Positions 13,121 through 27,400 of a stretch of DNA of 64,000 nucleotides are shown here, one piece after another. Below the pieces are notes generated by a model. That model was not told the origin of the DNA and did no database searches. It was given only the letters and a program-made list of their open reading frames with translations. Source of the DNA: Phoebastria nigripes (taxonomy: Eukaryota > Chordata > Aves > Procellariiformes > Diomedeidae); assembly GCA_035582835.1 (NCBI GenBank), contig JAYKAV010002031.1, forward strand, positions 628,007 through 692,006. Direction: 5' to 3'. How positions within the stretch are numbered: position 1 is the first letter of the stretch; every line of letters starts with the position of its first letter. The translations under genes and the position numbers were made by a program.

Positions 13121-16100
13121 CATCAACTCACTAAACATCTGCCTTTTGTTTAGATTGCAGCAAAAATTGGAGGAGATGCTGGCACATCGATGAATTCAAA
13201 CGACTACGGTTATGGAGGACAAAAAAGACCTCTTGAGGATGGAGGTATGCACTTGTTACTGCTGCATTTATTTTTCTTGAGTATGGCCACGGTGCCAGAA
13301 AGATTGCAGGTGGTTTTTTTGTTTGTGGATTTTTTTTTTCCCCATAGCACAGCATAAAAACATTTTGTTCCCTTTATAGATCATGACGTGCTTTTTCATT
13401 TTCAGTTTAATGGGGAAATTTGTTTTAAACCATTGTGCTCTAATCTGAAGTGAATGTAAGCCTGTTTTAAAATATTTTAAATGTGGTTTAAATGCTGTAA
13501 AGAGGAAAATGTATGCTGGGGAGGGGGGCAGATAAATTCATGGTCGAGAAACACTTACACAGGTATGTAATTTAAGTCTTTTGTTGTTGTGTAGGACTGA
13601 TTACAGTTTGTAAATTACAATTAGAGTAGGAAGTGCTCACTTCTTAGATTAGATTGTTTCATATACTTTATTACTGCATAGTTTCAAATAAAAGTATTAA
13701 TGCATTTCATTGTAAAAGCATAGGACTTTAAAAAAAGACAGGAAAGTAAATTTTCTACCTTGTAGACACTTTTGCTTAGTCTAATATTTAAGCCTATAGC
13801 ATGTGTGAACCCTGATAAGATCATACTTAAATCTTCTAACTTGTTGCAGCTTTTTGGATTTGCCTTATACTGCAGTAAAGTTTTCTCCTGAAATGTGTGT
13901 GTGTCGTCTTCTGTCTCTTACTAAGCAGCCAGTTTGAACTTAACAGGGTTTGAAATGTTTAATATACACACAAAATCCTGGCTAAATTGTGGAAAGAAAT
14001 CTCTGAGCTTGTTGAAATGTTCTCATAAGTCTCACAAAAGAGCAATGCCTTTTTTTCCTTTAAGAAGAAACTCAGTCTACAGAATGTAACTAAAGCTTTA
14101 TATCAGGAGTTCTTGTGTCCTGTAATAAAGTTTTTTTTTCTATTAACGGTGAGGTTTTTAATATACAAAAATGAGCTAATGATGCTTCAGATGATATATG
14201 TAATGTATTCTTTTTATTTTATGTGTAGATGGCTCTTGGACAAGTCCGAGCAGTACAACACACTGGGAGGGAATGCCCTCTCCTTTTAAAGGCAGGAATT
14301 TTTATTTATTACCTGTGTTTAGTATGTAAACATGACATAAACTAGTGGATCTTTCTGGATTGACACAAATATTTCTTGGAATATGTGTCTGAGTTTTTGC
14401 TGCACATAAATTATGGTGGTTCATATAACCTTTATTTTGGGGTGGGAAGGAAGCATCTGAAGTCTATCTTTTCAGATATAGGTTAATTATGCCTTTTATT
14501 CCTTTACTGTACAGAAAGGATTTGGATGGTAGTGATGTAGTTGCTTTGAATCTGCTTTTTTTTGAAGTTTTATGCTATGAAATGCTTGATATTTGGATAG
14601 AAATTTCATATCGACATTCAGATTGAGATTGCATTGCCATGTGATACTGTTGTATTTTCAGATGTTTGATCTAGATTTGTGGTCATTATCAGAAATTTTT
14701 TTTCTTTAAATCATTGTTGATTTTTGTATGGATTTGATTTTTTTTTTTTTTTTTTTTAAACTATACGGCATACGATAGCTTGAGCAACCAACAGAGCTAA
14801 ACTTTGTTCCTTGTCTTAGTTCAGTTTCAGTGACTGGTATCTATGAGCAATCTACAGTGTGTTCTGAAAACTGCCTTTTGTTAAACTACTGAATAGATAA
14901 TATGGAAAAACCTAACATCTTTTCAGCTATACTAACCAAGTGCTGAGCGTTCGTGAGATTCTTTCTTTTATTCAGATGATCAACTCCCTGAAATTGGAGG
15001 AAAAAAAAGAAAGAAAAGAAAAAAAAAGGAAAGGGGGACTAAAATACACTGGAAAGTTACAATTCACACTAAAAGGTGTAAACACTTCATTAATTTCTTG
15101 GCAAAAAAAATTAAAAAAATCTTAATTTTGCAGATCAACCAGATGCTAAGAAAGTTGCTCCTCAGAATGACTGTAAGTAACTTTTATTTTGTTGCCAAAA
15201 AAACCTAAACAAGTGTAACATTGTCAGAACAAGAATTTGAAACAGTGTTCTGGTAGGTGATACTTGAATCAGTAAGATCAAAGGAATGACTGGAGGTTTA
15301 TGTCTTATTTTCTTGAAGCAGTGGAGTCTGCTTTGTAAAACTGACAATGTTGTTAGCAACAGCTGAGAATGTTTTTAGCTGTTTTTAAACCTCTTGATAA
15401 CACTTTAAAAAAGTCAGCTTGGACAAAAGTTGATACAATTAAGTTTTATTATAAAAGGAGAAGCTTAGTTGTAAATTATACTACTTGTTTGAATTTAATT
15501 TTAACAATATTTGTTTATAGCTTTTGGAAATCAGCTACCACCAATGCATCAACAACAAAGGTAAGAGTTACACTACGTCTTATGTAGAGCTTTCCTTTTT
15601 ACTGAAAGAAAGCAGTTTCAAGAAATTTTTCTAAAAAAGTGGTATCAATGCATAAAGCAATTACTCTGTATGTGTGATCTGTTGAAATCTAGCTTCAGCA
15701 AGTCCCAAGCCAAACACTTAAAATGCATGTACATTGCTGTCTCTTTCTTTCTCTTTGCAGCCTAGGCTGTGCATCAAGCTTAGTAAAAGGAAAATGCGTT
15801 GCTGGTTTTTACTACTTGAGCATAGGTAGCATAAACAGAAGTTGGAAGCAGATCTGAAGGGGAAAGGGTTGACGCTATCTTGTAAACAAAAAGGAAAGCT
15901 AATGGATTTTAAAAAAAAAAAAGAAAAAAAACCACAACAGATTTAACACAGCGTATTGCTAAGTCAGCTACATTTGCTACAACTTAGTAACTGTTTTCTC
16001 CACTCATTTCTTCCCTAAACAACCACCTACAACTATTATGCTTTGGCCGGTTTTGGTAGATGAGATGCTGAAATTTTGTGTATTTTCAGCATACTTTGAT

Positions 16101-19100
16101 GGATATACAGATGAATGCTACACTGGCCTTTTCTGTACCACACATCTGTTAATAATAATGAAGATGAAGGAAAACTTAGATCAATTTATAGTATACTTGA
16201 ACTTTTTGTGGTCACTTTTGTATGTTGTTAGTTTACTTAGTCCCGTGCTTGCATAATGACTTTTAAAGTTAACAGGAGGCAAGTAAGCTAGGGCGATAGT
16301 GGGGGCACTAGCTTTCTTTAGTTTAATGGGAGGATATATATAAATTTAATGCCAGTTTGGTCTCTGAATGGTCGTTGTCTTTTGTTTGATTTAACATTCT
16401 CTGTAGGTCTGTGATGACAGAGGAGTACAAAGTTCCAGATGGGATGGTTGGATTCAGTAAGTAGCATGGATGTGGTGGTGTAGTATAGTGAGGGATGTTA
16501 GCAGATGCTGTTAATACAAATAATCTTTCTATATTTTTCTTTCTCCAAGTAATTGGCAGAGGTGGAGAGCAGATCTCACGTATACAGCAAGAGTCTGGCT
16601 GTAAAATACAGATTGCACCTGGTAACTATTTGTGGGGTTTTTTTCTTCGTTTGTTTTGGTGGGGTTTTTTGGTAGAAAGTTCAGAAGGCTGATCATTGCT
16701 TCTAATTGCCTGAACCTTCATTTAAGGTATATTTTAATGTTTTGTGCTAATCACTATTATCACGGTCTAAAGAAATGCAAAATGTTGTGATACGCTGATT
16801 ATTCTACTTCAGAGAAGTTCTAGTAGTTTGTATATTATGTTTAATTTCATAATTTCTTTCTGACTTAACACTACTGCTAAATTGGTTTTATTTTACGACC
16901 GTAGATAGTGGAGGCCTGCCTGAAAGATCATGTATGCTAACTGGAACACCAGAGTCTGTTCAGTAAGTAAAACAAATTCCATGTGTTCATATTTAACCAT
17001 GCAATACACTTCATTTTTTAGATCTAAATATAATACTAGATAGTATATTTATAATATTATGGTTTTCCTTTATTGAAGAGGCAGTCTGGTGACAATTAAA
17101 TGTAAATAAGACAAAAAGGCCGTGAACCTGCAGTCAGATCCCTCAACATACTTGGAATTTTAAGACAAAAATATGGAACTTCAACTTTTTCAAGTCCAAA
17201 TCTTGTAGATAATACTTACCTAACCGTGCACTGATTTCAGCTTGAGAATGAAATGTGTGAATGTATACTAAAAAGAAATGTGTGCTAAAAAGAAACTCTT
17301 TATTAACCATAAATTGGAAGATCACAGGGAAAATGTGGAAAATCAGTAATGTGTAAGAGTAGGAGTTACTCAAAGCCCAGCCCATCAGAGTTTTTAACTG
17401 TCTTTGGTATAAATTCATGTATACCAAAAGTTATGAAAGTGATGTTTATGTAATATCTATCAGCAAAGTCAGCTTCCTGTGTTGAGGGAAGAGGATGATA
17501 GCAATGAAAATGTTTTGGGTTTTTTTTACTGGCACAGAGGTTATATAACCACTTGAAGACTGACTTATCCTGGCTTTGCTAGGAAAGATCTTAAGTGTAG
17601 TAGTGTATTTGGTATTACCTCATTTGTGTTAGCTGCTCCCACTTCATGTTTGCAGGTAAGGCCTGCAGCTACATGTTTTCCTTTGGGAAAGTAGCATGGC
17701 ATTCTCCTCTTATGTTGCAGCCAAGCAGGCTGCTGTTAATGAAGTCATTCCTTTATGGGAATTTTCTTTCTAATTATAGTTTATTCTGCTCACATATTAG
17801 AGGGAAGAGTTTTTAACTAATGTTAGTACCGTAATCATGATTTTACTCTGGCAACTGACTTGCTTTTGTCCACTATTCTGGTAGTGGTTACAAGTACAAA
17901 TGTCCTTACTTTGCATGCTGAATCAAGCAGCAGCTATCACGGTACTTGGTGGTAAAGCTAGGTTTATTTTACAGACTGGGTTTTTTTGCCTTTTTATAAA
18001 ACTTAACATAAAATAGATCTGCCTTAAGATTGGCTGTTAGTAGATTGAAGAAAAACTACTGTCAAATGAGGTTACCTGAATTACTACTGAAATTAAGAAA
18101 AGTTTGGTGATTTTTTTCAATGCACTAAAAAAGGTAAATTGTAACAATTTTAAATCTTCTAATTAACACAGATTTTTTTTTTTTTTTTATTTTAAAGGAC
18201 AAGGTTTTCCATTTTTTGTTCTGAATTAAGGTTTGATCAATATAACTATATTCAGGGATGATAGTCGTGTTTGAGGAGGTAACTTTTACTTATGTGTGTT
18301 TGGTAAAGAACAACGTTTTGTATTCTGACATTGGGGTGGTTTTAGGTCTACCACATTATCTTGCAATTAGTTTCTTAAGTTACTGTTACAGATTTACTGA
18401 GTTTGCCTCATATTTCTTAGTGATAGTAATTATATTTCTTCTGCAAAAACTTTTCAAATTAAAAAACTAAAAATTTCCAAGCAGAATAGGTGTGGGCAAG
18501 TGATACTTGTAGGAATAAGTCTATTTATAAGTGTATATATTCCTTCACAGATCAGCAAAAAGATTACTTGATCAGATAGTTGAAAAGGGAAGACCTGCAC
18601 CTGGCTTTCATCATGGTGATGGACCTGGAAATGCAGTCCAAGAAATCATGATTCCAGCAAGTAAAGCAGGATTAGTTATAGGAAAAGGTGGAGAGACAAT
18701 TAAACAATTGCAGGTATATATGTATCTTCTTTTAAACATGTGGTAATATCGAATCTGGATTTGAGTGGGTATTGACCTCCCTTTTGTCAATAGGAGCGGG
18801 CAGGTGTCAAAATGGTCATGATTCAAGATGGTCCGCAGAACACTGGTGCAGACAAGCCCCTTAGGATAACTGGAGACCCTTATAAAGTTCAGGTAAGGAG
18901 TCCTTCAGAATTCAGAGCATTTTAAGATCCATTCTGATGTTGCAGTACCTAAATGAACTTTCATTCTTCTTTTAGCAAGCCAAGGAAATGGTGCTGGAGT
19001 TAATTCGTGATCAAGGTGGCTTTAGAGAGGTGCGCAACGAATATGGGTCAAGAATAGGAGGAAATGAAGGGATAGACGTAAGCATGGTTGAAAAACTTGT

Positions 19101-21414
19101 TCACTGTATTTTGAGATGTTAACATTAAAATGTTAAGCTGGGTAATCCCACTGAAAAATCTTAAAGAGATCCCAAACGTGGTTGTGGCATGTAAGTATTA
19201 CTTGATCATTGCTGAAATTATCACTTTAAATGGTGTGCAGCGTTCACTTTACATACATTATTGGCAGTTCTGAACAGTTTCAGCTAGCTGGAGTTTTTTA
19301 TCAAATAAGCAAATAAGTTTTATGACTAAGTATATAATGTCATTATAGAAATTGGAGTTTGGCCTTTACAGAAGAACGTTTAAGTCCACCTATTATGCAA
19401 GTCGTGAGCTTATAATGGTTCATCAGAGGTGAGGCTGAAAGTTTCATCTGCTAGAATCTGCATTTTAGGCCCGTGAGAACTTTTGTTCTTTGATTGTGAG
19501 AAACATAATATCCACTGGAATTGCTGCCACTATGAGAACTTATAGTGCATAGGATCTCTCTTTGATGCTTTCGTCCAGTATTTGCTAGGCTCGTGACTTG
19601 ATATTAAAAAATTCACACTTCAGAAAGCCTTAAGTGGCGTAGGGCTGGCCCTAGTTTACCATTCTAATATGTGACCCTTTAATTGTGTGAATTTTGTAGG
19701 AATATTTGCATCATCGACATCTTGACTTTTTTTTTCCTCTTTAAGGTTCCAATACCACGATTTGCTGTAGGTATTGTAATTGGAAGAAATGGAGAAATGA
19801 TAAAAAAGATACAGAATGATGCTGGTGTTAGGATCCAATTTAAACCAGGTTGGTAATATGTCCGTAAGTTTCTGTGAATTGAGAGTAAATTTACTGGATT
19901 ACATATACTGGAATAGTTCATTTTTATTCCAGATGATGGAACAACTCCAGATAGAATAGCCCAAATCACAGGGCCTCCTGACAGATGTCAGCATGCTGCA
20001 GAAATTATTACAGATCTCCTTCGAAGTGTTCAGGTTGGGTAATATGTTGTTTACCATTTAAAATCTCCTGCCAGACTTTTGGAAAGACTTAAAATCTTAA
20101 AAATGAGTGTGTAACTAAAGAAAATAATGTAATGGTGTCATTTGAATCTCCTTCAAAGTTCAGTCTGCAATATTAATGTTTGCTTTTACAGTTACAGTTT
20201 TGCAAGTGTCAGGATGACAATGATAATACTGGTTCAAAGTCATGGCAGTTCTTGATCTGGCTGGTTTTAGAGCTGCTTGTTCTGTTGTCTTCTGTTGTCT
20301 TGTACTAATAGCCAATATGCTGTTACTTTTTGTTGTAATTGGTGTTTAAAAGATGGTTTAAATGCTTGTTTTGAGATGAGCCCCACAGCTGCATTTACAG
20401 AAGGCAGACAGAAATTATATCTTTGTACATGTGAAACCTCCTGCTTTCTTCTATATCCTTTCGTTCTTCATCTTCCATATGCGGTGTTGTACAGAACATC
20501 TTTTAAAATGTAATTTAGGTCTTCTGGAAAAGATACTACTTTAGCTATCGAAACTATCTGAGTAGTAAATCAGTTTTTTCTTAACAAATGATGTGATGTA
20601 ACCGGTTGGCATTAATAATTTGTTTGCAGTGATTTTTATAGATCATGCTAATTCATTGCTTTTTCTTCTTAGGCTGGTAATCCTGGTGGACCAGGACCTG
20701 GTGGTCGAGGAAGGGGCAGAGGCCAAGGCAACTGGAACATGGGGCCTCCTGGTGGATTACAGGAATTCAATTTTATTGTTCCCACTGGCAAAACTGGATT
20801 AATCATTGGCAAAGGCAATATATCTTATATATATGTGTATCTATATGTAGTTAAAAAACCTCTCAGCTTTTCTATTTGTACAAGTAGCCATACTAGAGAG
20901 ATGTTTCAAGAGAAGCCTTTGCAAATAGTTTCATGTACAGTAGAGCAACATAATACTGCTAAGTCATAACACTCCTAATACTTTTTTCAGATTTTCCTCA
21001 CCAAAACGCATACCCCAGTAGTTAAAAGTCAAGAACCAATCAATTTATCTAACGCATTGTTTGTTTAAAGTAATAAGTACTGAGTTACATTGGTAGTGTT
21101 TGGTAGATTCTTAGATGATGTATCTTATAATTAACTTGCATTTGATACTGCTTGATTAGCCTAGTGTTATTCTGTCTGTAACTCATTCTTAAAACTAATT
21201 TTCACATATTCCAGTGAAGATCTTTTACAGTGGAATCCTGTAACAATTTCTTATGTATGTGTTTATTAAAATAATTACTTCTCAAATAATTTTGTTTTAA
21301 AAATAATGTATATTTCTAAATGAAACGCTTGAGTTTTCTTAATCTTTTGCTTGTAATGTGTTTTCCAGACACAACAAATAGGCCGACATAGTTCAGTTCT
21401 TGACCTGGAAGGTT

Positions 21415-21447
<33 letters not shown>

Positions 21448-24400
21448 GTCGAGTGACCCCTGTTTTGAAAACTTTGTGCCTACTAGTGATACAAGTAACT
21501 TCTCAGGATCCTATGAGAGGAGGAACTAGTTTAGGGAATTTAACTTTCTGGTTTTAGTGCACTGCAAAAAATGTGGACTTTACTATCTGGTCAGCTTGTG
21601 GGGTTTTTTTGTCATCTGTGCTTGCCTACTGCTTTATAGGGAGGTTAGGCTTTAAGGTTGTATTTACTGATAACTGTGGGTGTCGGTTGTTATTCATGTC
21701 TAATCTTACATCTTTATGTGAATGGAAAAAAACAGACATTGTAGGAATTCTTTGCTGTTCTTTCTGAGTAACAATATTGTGGTCTTTAATTTAAAAAATA
21801 ATTTATTTTTACTAGTTCATTGCAATCAAAGTTTTATAGTACGCTGAAGAGGCTTTTTTTAATTGTTGTTAGAATGTTCTTGTATGACTCATAAGAATAG
21901 GTGTCTTTTCACTTCTCTATCTTCAGCTTCCATGCAGTTTACTTTCTCTGATTTGAATCTTAGTATTTTCGCTTTAACGCATGTCATAAAAGCTGTATGT
22001 TGCATTGTAGGTGGTGAAACTATTAAAAGCATAAGCCAGCAGTCTGGTGCTAGAATAGAACTTCAAAGAAATCCTCCACCTAATGCGGATCCAAACATGA
22101 AGATGTTTACTATCCGCGGAACACCCCAGCAAATAGATTATGCACGACAACTTATAGAAGAAAAGATTGGAGTGAGTGTATAACTATATTTTGGTTTAAT
22201 ATTATAAATAAACAGAATAGGAAGTGAGTCTCCTTTGTGGAGACTTTTCTTCCATTTCGCTTCCAAATTACTTAATTGGATAATAAATTGATAACAATAA
22301 ATGGTAATCTGGGTTTAAAGTAATATAAACATAACTTGATGCACCAAAAGAAGCAAAAACTTGAAATGGAAAGAAGAAGTTGCTTTCTTCAATGTAATAC
22401 AGTGTATTTTTTAATGTGTTCTTGAAAATACCCACTTTGTGCATAATGAAAAATTTGACGACTTCAAAGATATCCTTGACATTGTTAAAGCTACTAAACT
22501 GTGTGTTTAGTTTTTCAGTCTCAGTATGTTTAGGTAGAATTTTAATCCAAGTTTACTCTCTTGAAATTCACTGTACTTTTGTTTGCATGTGTATGCATGT
22601 GATCAAATTTACTACTTGGTTTTTGTACCTGATCTTACAAACAGATTTAGTTAGTAAGATTAGCCAGATTTAGATGTATCAGTTTATTTTAAAACACTGA
22701 TAATCTTGTTTTAGTTTGTGGGGTTTTTAATGCAACTTGTGAAAAAATCCATGTTTATTTGTAAAATTCTTTTATTTCCTCAAGAAAGAGCTGAAATAAA
22801 GGCAGCTTTTTAGTTGCTATTACTGCCACGGCTGCTTTTAGCTCTCTTCTTTAACTAGCCATAAGCCTAATTAATCTTCAAAAAGACTGTTTTCTCCAGG
22901 GAAATGTCTTTATTTAAAAACAATCCAACCTTTTAGATTATATTCTTAAAGTGTTCAGATTTATGCTTCTAAACTGCTGAAAAATGGAGAACTTCGAGGT
23001 TTATTTTCATCTGTGTGCTACTCTTGTTACAGGGTCCAGTAAATCCATTGGGTCCACCTGTTCCCCATGGACCCCATGGTGTTGTTCCTGGCCCACATGG
23101 ACCTCCTGGGCCACCAGGTCCTGGTGCTCCCATGGGACCATATAACCCAGCTCCTTATAATCCAGGGCCTCCTGGCCCTGCACCTCAGTAAGTACTGCTT
23201 CAGCTAGCTTCCTTTTTTGTAGGGTGATCCTGGGACTGGCTTTCACTGTATATGTTTGACTTGATCTTTTATAGTGGTCCTCCAGCTCCGTATGCTCCAC
23301 AAGGATGGGGAAATGCTTATCCACACTGGCAGCCACCAAATCCACCAGATCCGGGTAAGAAATGTCACAGTTGTACTGTAGTGTGGATATACTTTGAGTA
23401 CATCCATTTTGTCCTTACAAGTATACATGTTTCACAGTTCATTTGTGTTACACTGGTAAATCTGAAAAAGCTCCTATTCTTCAGGCTTTTCTTTACTGAT
23501 TGTCAGTTTATGTATATTTTACACTTCCCACATGTTGCTTGTGAGATGTTGAAATTCAGTTGTTTACAGTTGGAATACGCTTCTTTACTAAACATTATTG
23601 ATACTGCATCCCAATTTGTGTTACGCTGGTAAATCTGAAAAAGCTCCTATTCTTCAGGCTTTTCTTTACTGATTGTCAGTTTANATATNTTTTACACTNC
23701 CCACATGTTGCTTGTGAGATGTTGAAATTCAGTTGTTATAGTTGGAATATGCTTCTTTACTAAACGTTATTGATATTGCATCCCAATTTATGATACTTTC
23801 TGCGAGACTCTTGGTTAACTGATGTTGTGCATATCAGTTCATTTTTCTTACAATGGATGTTTTTACATAAAGTTCTTTCATGGGGATGTGTTTTCTTTCC
23901 CTAATAGTCAATGACTTTGTATTTTATTTTAAACAGTGCCCCTTAAAATCTCACTAATCCTGACTTCGCACAGTTTATGCTATATTACATATTTCTAGCT
24001 TTTGTTGACCTATATGAGGATTGCTTCTCAGAGTCTGATACAAGTGTATTTTTGTTCAGTCCTTTTTGAGGGATAAAACTTCTGTTGAACTGCTGTTAAT
24101 ACAGTAAAACTAGTTAGGATTGTGTATTTTGAGCTTTTGCATATAATAGTTTTGTATTCTCTTCTGAAACCCATCTTTGTAGAATCTGTTTCTTCTATTT
24201 CTGTTTATCTTTGTCAAGACCGGGAGTTTTTACTTAATTACAACTTCCCAAAGTTTTAGTATCCTGCTTTTCTCTAAGTTACATCCTTTGGTTGGACTAG
24301 AGCATATGGGGAAACGGAACTGCAGTCACAGAAGGCATGGTAAGGCTAGATGCTTGAGTCATTTGTACCTCATTTGTTTGAGGTAGAGCTTCTTCAGAAC

Positions 24401-27400
24401 TTCAGCCAAAAGATCTCAATTTTATTTTTGTTATAAATGGGATAAGTATTTTCTGACAGCCACTGGTCCTGACACAAGTTCCATTAGTGAAAAAGGGGAG
24501 GGCTTTGGAGGATGTTACAATCTACAGAGAGTTCTATTCATGTTCAAGTCTTTTATGTATCCTTTCTTTGCAAAGAACCATCCCTGGTTTCATTTCCCTA
24601 ACTTTTACAAAAGGTAGCTCTGCATGCATTCAGTTTAGTATTTAAAAATGCCTATTGTCATTATTTAAAAGTAGAATGATTCACAGTTACTTGACTTGAA
24701 GTCTCAGCATACCAAAAGTGTCACTTAATCCAAAATCACTGCCAAAGTGTTACAGCCTTTTTCATATCACCTTTCATTTTTTATAAAGTAATTTATCTAC
24801 ATAAAGATCTGTAAGAAAAATGGCAAATACTCACCTTGATGTCATCTTGATGATGATTTTATAACCTTTTTTTGGATAAATACTCCTCTTAAAAATCTAA
24901 TGAAGTTTTCCTATGTACAGTTGAAGTTGGTGTTTCTTTCGACTAGCATTTATTTGGATGAGTTTTGTACAGTTGTCCATTTGGTTGCTCATTTCGGTGT
25001 AACAAATGGGTTATTTTAGTATTTTTTTCAGAGGTGCTTTCTCCAGAACCATGCTTGCCTCTTGTCATGTGAAAGTGGAGCTAGTTACTACAGTCAGATT
25101 TCTTTGGAAATTTAATGAATCCCGCCCTGTGTTCTTCTATTCTAGAGAAGTAGCTACTAAGGGGAAGGAGGGGGGGGATCCAAGCAATGGCTTATTTGAT
25201 ATTTGCAGGTAACCTTAGAATACAGTACATATTGTTGATGGAATCAGTCTAATTTAAAAAGGAAACTGTGTTAACATTGTTTTCTGTATGCTGATAGTAC
25301 TGTGTGCATCTTCAGTGGTTACAGCTGACTTTAATGCTAAACGAAATACTGCAAGAAGTTTGTTGTGTTGTGGATTTCTTCTCCCTGAATGCCTTTTTCA
25401 GGGGATTTCTTACTTTCTCTTCCATTAGTCACTGCCTTACCTATTTTGTGTTTTGGGGGGAAATATACTTCCATTCATTGTATAGTTATTATAAAGTATC
25501 AGTTGTGTCAATGTCTTGATGTGAAGCTGTTTCCTCAGTTGGCCGCATTTATTTGCAGATATTTTTATTCTTTAAGGATGCAAATAATGTTAAAGGATGC
25601 TGGTTGTGTTACAGAACATTATGTTCTCTAATAGTAGATTTGCAGTTTTTGTGGATTGCCAATCTGGTAATGTGATCAATCTCTGTGATTCAGCAAGAAT
25701 AAGCCATTCCTAAAGGCTATATGTGAAAAACGGAGAAATAAGGCTCTAGGAAGCAGCATCGTTGGCCTACCTAGATGTAGTTAAAAATAAGGGAAGCATG
25801 GAGATAGCTGCAGAAGATGCAAGTGTTGCTATTATTTGTTATACTAAAAAGCTGTAAGTAAACAGTGATGCTTTATAGCCAGTATGGGGATTCAGGTTCT
25901 TTAAAATATATGTGTTTCTGTATTTTACTGTTACCTTAAAGTTTAACTGACAAGCATTGCAAATAGCTAGTAAGATTTGTATTCTTCTGTTTCAGAAATA
26001 CGTATTTGGCATGCTGCCTCTGACAGTGTCATTAGTGTGAGGTTATAACAAAAGTAAAACCACTGAAATTATTTGGTGCTAGAATGATTCATTGTTTCTA
26101 CCATTTAGTAACATGACTGTTTAAATAAACTTGAAAATCTGTTCCTGTTTATCACACTTAAAAATTAATACATGGCATTGTAGTAGTAAGGGTTCTAGAA
26201 TGATTTTATCTCATCAGTCCTATGAAAGTGTACTTTGTANAATACAGTTGTCTGAAACCTGATTGAAAGTTTGTGCTAGAAAGAAAAGTTAATTACAGGA
26301 TGTACGTGGTCATTTGGTTTAGATGGATTTTTCTTAGGAGGAAAATATGAGTGCTTAGGACAGGATTAATTGAGTACAGCATTCTGTTCATACTATTTTT
26401 ATAAATGCTTATGTTTTGTTTTCATAGGTAAGCCAGGAACAGACCCCAATTCAGCAGCATGGGCAGCTTATTATGCTCACTACTATCAGCAGCAAGCACA
26501 GCCACCACCTGCAGCCCCTCCTGGTGGACCAGCTACAACCCAAACTAATGGACAAGGTAGCTGTTTAGTAAAATGGATAAATTTCTCATTGCTGGGCATG
26601 TGGATGCCCCATTATTTATTTTTGTTGTCTTCATATATTGGGTAAATGTATTGTAAGGTAGCTGGTTTTCTTGGAAAACTCATGCTTACAGCCTTCAACA
26701 TTGCTTTTCTTAATTTCAGCAGTAATAAGGGTAATGTATTTATCATGTAATATACTCCAAAGAGAATTTTGCTGCAACTTGGGCTGACTTAATTATGTCT
26801 GCATAGTGCAGTCAGTCATAAGTAAAAATGGAATGAGCCAAACTGTTGATTGTCATTTGCTTAAATAGTTGCATCACTTCCAGTGGTTTTACGACAATTA
26901 CAATTGTAGTATTTAGTTGTATTAGTATAATTGTTGTGCCTGGATGAGGTTTACCACTTAAATTTTAGATAGTATTTTATATTGTGAGTGGTGTGCATTT
27001 CCTGAATCTTGAAAACATGCTGAACACTTTAAACAATTCTTTGTTTCTTTGTGGTGTCTTTTACTAATTGTTTAGATTTGTAGTACCTTGTACCACATAG
27101 GTTTATAGTGTCAGATTTGAGTGATGTTATTTGGGATTGTTACTGAAAAATTCAGCTGGTTATTTGTGAATTGTTCTATGTATGAAACAAAACCCAGTAG
27201 TTTTATTTTGACTATTTTTAATGTAATTCAGGAGATCAGCCAAATCCAGCACCAGCAGGGCAGGTTGACTATACCAAGGCCTGGGAGGAGTACTACAAAA
27301 AAATGGGTATGTGTGCATGGTTTTTTCTGTCGTTGCATAGTAGAATGTTTTAGGAGACTTGAGTATCTTGTTTGATGAGATAGGGTTTTTTACCCAAAAA

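Noticed and set aside
23007..23345. 112-codon minus-strand frame over FUBP1 exons 15-16.
   Set aside because: Antisense shadow of the Pro/Gly-rich coding exons.
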